Positions 13,320 to 15,900 of a stretch of DNA of 15,900 nt are shown in pieces; the first letter of the stretch is position 1; each line of letters begins with the position of its first letter. Location: assembly GCA_004144935.1 (NCBI GenBank), contig SDZP01000038.1, forward strand, positions 1 through 15,900, in the 5' to 3' direction. The translations under genes and the position numbers were made by a program. The stretch comes from Caulobacteraceae bacterium. Its GTDB lineage: Bacteria > Pseudomonadota > Alphaproteobacteria > Caulobacterales > Caulobacteraceae. Below the pieces are notes generated by a model. The model was not told the origin of the DNA and searched no databases. It saw only the letters and a list, made by a program, of their open reading frames with translations.

Positions 13320-13344
13320 GTAATGAGATTACGGTTATGTAATC
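13320..13344. promoter_or_regulatory. Overlapping A/T palindromes, possible operator
   Basis: GTAATGAGATTAC (13320-13332) is a 5-3-5 palindrome, and its right half GATTAC pairs again with GTAATC at 13339-13344. Three half-sites of the same word thus alternate in orientation. They lie between the end of the VOC gene and the start of the 36-aa gene in an otherwise GC-rich area. A regulator-binding site for the 36-aa gene is inferred. Confidence 0.3.
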
Positions 13345-13361
13345 GCCCACGCGAAACCCTG

Positions 13362-13745
13362 TCAGCCACCCGCCGGCTGGAACAGCTCCACCACATTGCC
13401 CGCCGGATCCTCCGCCAGGATCTGCGAGCCGCCCGGCCCGCTGACGATGTCATTGCGGAACGCCACCCCGGCCGCGCGCAGCCGCGCCACCTCGGCGGCG
13501 ATGTCCTCGACGATCAGCTGGAAGCGGTTCCAGCCGCCCGCCTCCGGCTGGCGTCCGTCGGGCATCGGCCGCCCGGCCGAGCTCTTCGCCCCGCTCAGCA
13601 GCAGCCGCAGCCCGCCGCGCTGCACCGAGGCGAAGGCCGGCGCCGCGTTCAGCTGCACGGCAAAGCCCAGATGGCCGACGTACCAGTCGACGCAGGCCTG
13701 CACGTCGCCGACCATGTACCGGACGTTCACGGGGGTCTCGCTCAT
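13362..13745 (-). CDS. VOC superfamily protein (glyoxalase/bleomycin-resistance-like)
   Basis: A 127-aa protein with the paired beta-alpha-beta-beta-beta modules of the vicinal oxygen chelate fold: VRYMVGDVQACVDWYVGHLG (8-27) opens the first, WNRFQLIVEDIAAEVARLRA (about 72-91) the second, and DPAGNVVELFQP closes it with the usual metal-ligand Glu. The first module has Arg where many members have a His ligand, so metal use is uncertain. Members bind or transform small molecules such as aldehydes, antibiotics or thiol adducts; the substrate cannot be told. GAGGAGA precedes the ATG at 13745. It lies 26 bp after the TetR gene and is very likely in its operon and under its control. Confidence 0.85.
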   Translation of the reverse strand: MSETPVNVRYMVGDVQACVDWYVGHLGFAVQLNAAPAFASVQRGGLRLLLSGAKSSAGRPMPDGRQPEAGGWNRFQLIVEDIAAEVARLRAAGVAFRNDIVSGPGGSQILAEDPAGNVVELFQPAGG

Positions 13746-13771
13746 CGGGGTCTCCTCTCGCGACAGGGGTT

Positions 13772-14344
13772 TCAGGGCGCCAGGGTGCGCCGCAACAGGC
13801 CGGCCAGGGCCGCCAGCATGGCCGCCCGGTCGTCGCCGGCGGCCACGGCGTCGGCCGCCTCATGGATGGCGGCGAACAGCAGCCGCGCCGTCGGTTCCGG
13901 ATCGACCGGCCCGAAGCCGCCCGCCTCCTGCCCGGCCCGGATCACCGCCGACAGCCGCAGGATGGCGTTGTCGGCCAGCGGCCGCCGCTCGGCGAAGTCG
14001 GAGTGGAAGATCGCCTCCCCCAGCCCCCGCCGCGACAGGGTGAAATCGATGAAGGCGGCCGCCTGCTCCTCGACCAGCCGCGGCCAGTCGATCGGCCCGT
14101 CGGCTTCGGTCGGCTGCGGATGGGCCCGGTCGAACTCCGACACCAGCCGCTGGCGCACCGCCTCCAGCAGGTCGTCCCAGGTCGGGAAGTAGAGAAAGAA
14201 GGTGCCCTTGGCGACGCCCGCCTCGCGGACCACGTCCTCGACCCGCACCCGCGCGCCCTGCGCCTGCAGCAGCCGCTCGGCCGCCTCGACGATCTCCAGC
14301 TTGCGCGCCTCCGGCTGGAGGCGCCGACGCAGCGGCCGGTCCAT
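13772..14344 (-). CDS. TetR-family transcriptional repressor
   Basis: A 190-aa regulator. The N-terminal HTH is canonical: RKLEIVEAAERLLQAQGARV, then VEDVVREAGVAKGTFFLYFP near residues 34-53. The C-terminal part is a variable helical ligand-binding and dimerisation domain. The start at 14344 is chosen since AGGGG lies before it and an earlier ATG at 14371 would fall within the -10 region of the promoter described below. A 17-bp perfect operator sits between its -35 and -10, so it should repress itself and the VOC gene behind it until a ligand binds. The ligand is unknown. Confidence 0.9.
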   Translation of the reverse strand: MDRPLRRRLQPEARKLEIVEAAERLLQAQGARVRVEDVVREAGVAKGTFFLYFPTWDDLLEAVRQRLVSEFDRAHPQPTEADGPIDWPRLVEEQAAAFIDFTLSRRGLGEAIFHSDFAERRPLADNAILRLSAVIRAGQEAGGFGPVDPEPTARLLFAAIHEAADAVAAGDDRAAMLAALAGLLRRTLAP

Positions 14345-14369
14345 GCGACACCCCTGATGACCAGGGGTC

Positions 14370-14398
14370 ATTAACTACTGACCGTCGGTCAGTGTCAA
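14370..14398 (-). promoter_or_regulatory. TetR-VOC promoter with embedded operator
   Basis: On the minus strand TTGACA (14393-14398) and GTTAAT (14370-14375) are spaced by 17 bp, a perfect -35 with a fair -10. The spacer is filled by ACTGACCGTCGGTCAGT (14377-14393), a perfect 8-1-8 palindrome with the TGACCG/CGGTCA halves common to TetR operators. Binding there would block RNA polymerase directly. A second inverted repeat, CCCCTG/CAGGGG at 14351-14356 and 14362-14367, lies in the short leader. Confidence 0.78.
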
Positions 14399-14416
14399 TC
14401 GCCTCCCGGCGCGGGT

Positions 14417-14692
14417 CTAGCGGACGGTCTCTTTTTCCTTCGGCGCCGACACCTTCCGGATCCGCGTCTGGGCCTTCGGCTTGGGCAGCAACCGGAAGCG
14501 GGTCTCGCACCAGGCGAAATCGACGCCGACGTCGAGCAGCGCATCGGACCGCCCGCAGGGACAGGCAAAGCCCATCACCTCGACCACCCGATAGGTCTCC
14601 CCCGCCACCAGCGGCACGGGCCAGCCCGTCACATGGTTGGGGGCGGCGTTGACGCAAAGAACCAGATCACCAGGGCCGACAGCGTCACTCAT
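14417..14692 (-). CDS. Small conserved-type protein with Cys-rich centre
   Basis: A 91-aa protein. The start at 14692 is chosen because GGAGG lies nine bases upstream; an in-frame ATG at 14701 sits directly on that site. Pattern: GDLVLCVNAAPNHVTGWPV (8-26), LVAGETYRVVEVM (28-40), CPCG (44-47), WCETRFRLLPK (61-71) and a basic tail. Short proteins with G-D-x-V-x-C-V...L..G..Y.V......RFR.L are frequent in alphaproteobacterial phages and chromosomes, with unknown role; the beta-rich core suggests a small barrel. C12, C44, C46 and C62 might bind a metal, but this is speculative. It reads toward the TetR promoter with a small gap and may be a separate unit. Confidence 0.7.
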   Translation of the reverse strand: MSDAVGPGDLVLCVNAAPNHVTGWPVPLVAGETYRVVEVMGFACPCGRSDALLDVGVDFAWCETRFRLLPKPKAQTRIRKVSAPKEKETVR

Positions 14693-14816
14693 GGGGTCCA
14701 TCCTCCGCAGGGCGGCCAGTTTAGCCCCGGAGGCGGCCGGGGCCAAGAACGGTTACCGTCCGGCCCGCCCGCTTTGGCCGCCCGTAGTGCGCCAGTGGCG
14801 GACATTGGCGGTGGTC

Positions 14817-15758
14817 TCACCCACGGTCGTTGGACGGTCCCGCGCTGCTGAGGGTCTTGGCCTCATCCCAACGGCCCAGGGCAATCCGCGCCGCCAGGTC
14901 GGCGGAGTAGAAGCGGATGGCCGTCCACCAGATGATGTGCTGGCCGAGGAGCGGGGTCACGGTCAGGCGATCGTCCGGCTCACGGCGGACAAATCCCGCC
15001 GCCTCGGAGTCCGTCAGCAGCCGCCGCACCTGGGCCCGGGAGATGGCGCTGTCGCGGGCCATGGCGCTGACCGACAAGGCCATGGGGCGGGTCGGCGGAA
15101 AGTCGTCGCCGGCCTCGCCCGAGGTCGCCAGGTGGGACAGCAGATGCAGGCCGCCGGCCCGGCGAATGTACAGGTCCAGAGACGGCCCGTCCGGCCGCTG
15201 AACCGTCTTCAGGGTCCGCAGCATGATTTCCCCCTGGGCTGCGCCGTAGAGGCGCAGGAAGGCGGGCTCGTCCAGCAGGCTCAAGGCGCGGGCGGCGGGG
15301 GCCATCACCGGCGCGGCGCCGTCGAGAATGCGCCGGTAGTGGCTGATGATGGCCCGCGCCATCACGGGGGTCAGGGCATAGCGGCGCTCGCGGCCGTCCT
15401 CGCCACGCGGCCGCGGGGTGATGTAGCCGATGGCCTGCAGGAACAGCAGGGTCACCCGGGCCCGGCCCCTGGACGCGGCGCCCGCCTCGTCCAGGGCGCG
15501 GGTCAGGGAGGCGTGGGTGACGCCGTCCGGCGTGGCGTCGAGATAGGCGGCGAAGGCCCAGGCGAGATAGCGGCCCAGGTCATGGCTGGCCTTGAAAAGC
15601 ACCGGGTCGTCGATGCGCCTGTTGCGCTCGGCCAGGGTGGCGCGATGGGCGGCGGCGTGGAAACCCGGCAGGGCGATGATGCGGTCGAGCTCGAACTCGG
15701 CGCCCGTCTGCAGCGCCGCCACCCCCTCGTTCAGTCGCTCCGTCCAGATGTCCCGCAT
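14817..15758 (-). CDS. Putative transcriptional regulator with two winged-helix-like segments
   Basis: A 313-aa soluble protein. Residues about 81-131 (THASLTRALDEAGAASRGR ... RRYALTP) and about 226-270 (SVSAMARDSAISRAQVRRLL ... FVRREPDDRLTVTPL) each have the helix, recognition-helix and beta-wing order of MarR-like winged helices. This suggests two DNA-binding modules in one chain, an arrangement I do not know under a family name. The middle (135-215) is helical. It stands opposite a divergent gene beginning near 15868, and the inverted repeat at 15796-15835 lies between them, as expected if it regulates itself and that gene. AGGG lies eight bases before the ATG at 15758. The regulator role is inferred from fold pattern and position. 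Confidence 0.72.
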   Translation of the reverse strand: MRDIWTERLNEGVAALQTGAEFELDRIIALPGFHAAAHRATLAERNRRIDDPVLFKASHDLGRYLAWAFAAYLDATPDGVTHASLTRALDEAGAASRGRARVTLLFLQAIGYITPRPRGEDGRERRYALTPVMARAIISHYRRILDGAAPVMAPAARALSLLDEPAFLRLYGAAQGEIMLRTLKTVQRPDGPSLDLYIRRAGGLHLLSHLATSGEAGDDFPPTRPMALSVSAMARDSAISRAQVRRLLTDSEAAGFVRREPDDRLTVTPLLGQHIIWWTAIRFYSADLAARIALGRWDEAKTLSSAGPSNDRG

Positions 15759-15795
15759 GGCAAACCCTAACCGGTGAGGGCGTTGCGGGAAATGC

Positions 15796-15835
15796 GACCA
15801 AATCTGTCCAGCTGTTCGGCGCGGACCGTTTGGTC
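15796..15835. promoter_or_regulatory. Inverted repeat in divergent intergenic region
   Basis: GACCAAA (15796-15802) and TTTGGTC (15829-15835) are exact inverted copies 26 bp apart, with inner GTCC and GGAC also facing each other. It lies between the wHTH-like gene and the divergent partial gene and could be the operator of both. Confidence 0.4.
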
Positions 15836-15867
15836 AAGATGGCGGCCGGCAGGCGGAAGGGCGAAAC

Positions 15868-15900
15868 GTGGCGGACAGCAAGCCGGAGCGGCCGAGGGGC
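15868..15900 (+). CDS. Start of a divergent gene, cut by window edge
   Basis: GTG at 15868 has GGAAGGG about six bases upstream and opens an uninterrupted frame (VADSKPERPRG) to the window end. An ATG at 15838 in another frame is also open but lacks a ribosome-binding site. Too little is visible to name a product; the position suggests a target of the adjacent wHTH-like regulator. Confidence 0.35.
   Translation, partial: MADSKPERPRG

Overview
The window is a GC-rich chromosomal segment, probably from an alphaproteobacterium of the Caulobacterales type (Caulobacter/Phenylobacterium-like). This rests on very GC-rich codon use, small conserved proteins of that flavour, and G/C-rich palindromic intergenic repeats (CCCTCCAGGGGGA and relatives). 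I see no rRNA, tRNA or CRISPR array. The genus is a guess from pattern, not a database result.

Layout: (1) 10670 down to 37, minus strand, is a prophage or prophage-derived head-morphogenesis block of the podovirus (T7/BPP-1-like) kind. In transcription order it holds a 59-aa proline-rich phage protein, a T7-type portal, a Bbp19-like protein, a scaffold, a large terminase and the major capsid protein. Portal, Bbp19-like, scaffold and terminase are chained by 4-8 bp start/stop overlaps. The capsid gene sits about 4.7 kb away, so the block is interrupted. (2) The interruption (about 1.0-5.55 kb) carries accessory genes. A distinctly AT-richer pair of overlapping paralogues (3375-5439, minus) has an ADP-ribosyltransferase-like motif pattern and is the best candidate for an undescribed system. 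The rest is a probable DUF4844 protein (minus), a 67-aa protein and an exported protein (both plus). (3) From 10836 rightward are host-type genes: a membrane-anchored PAS hybrid histidine kinase (plus), a 36-aa hydrophobic peptide gene, a TetR-VOC operon with an operator inside its promoter, a 91-aa small protein, and a protein with two winged-helix-like segments facing a divergent gene cut by the right edge.

How it works together: the phage genes would build and fill a short-tailed phage head. The terminase carries two tandem helix-turn-helix-like repeats at its N terminus and no separate small terminase is visible, so it may recognise DNA itself. Three copies of a roughly 35-bp element (conserved core CCGCTTCGATAAG with an upstream GATAAT/TATAAT) precede the 59-aa gene, the portal gene and, more distantly, the capsid gene on the transcribed strand. 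They look like the promoters or leader elements of the late block. The TetR, VOC, kinase and wHTH genes look like ordinary host regulation unrelated to the phage.
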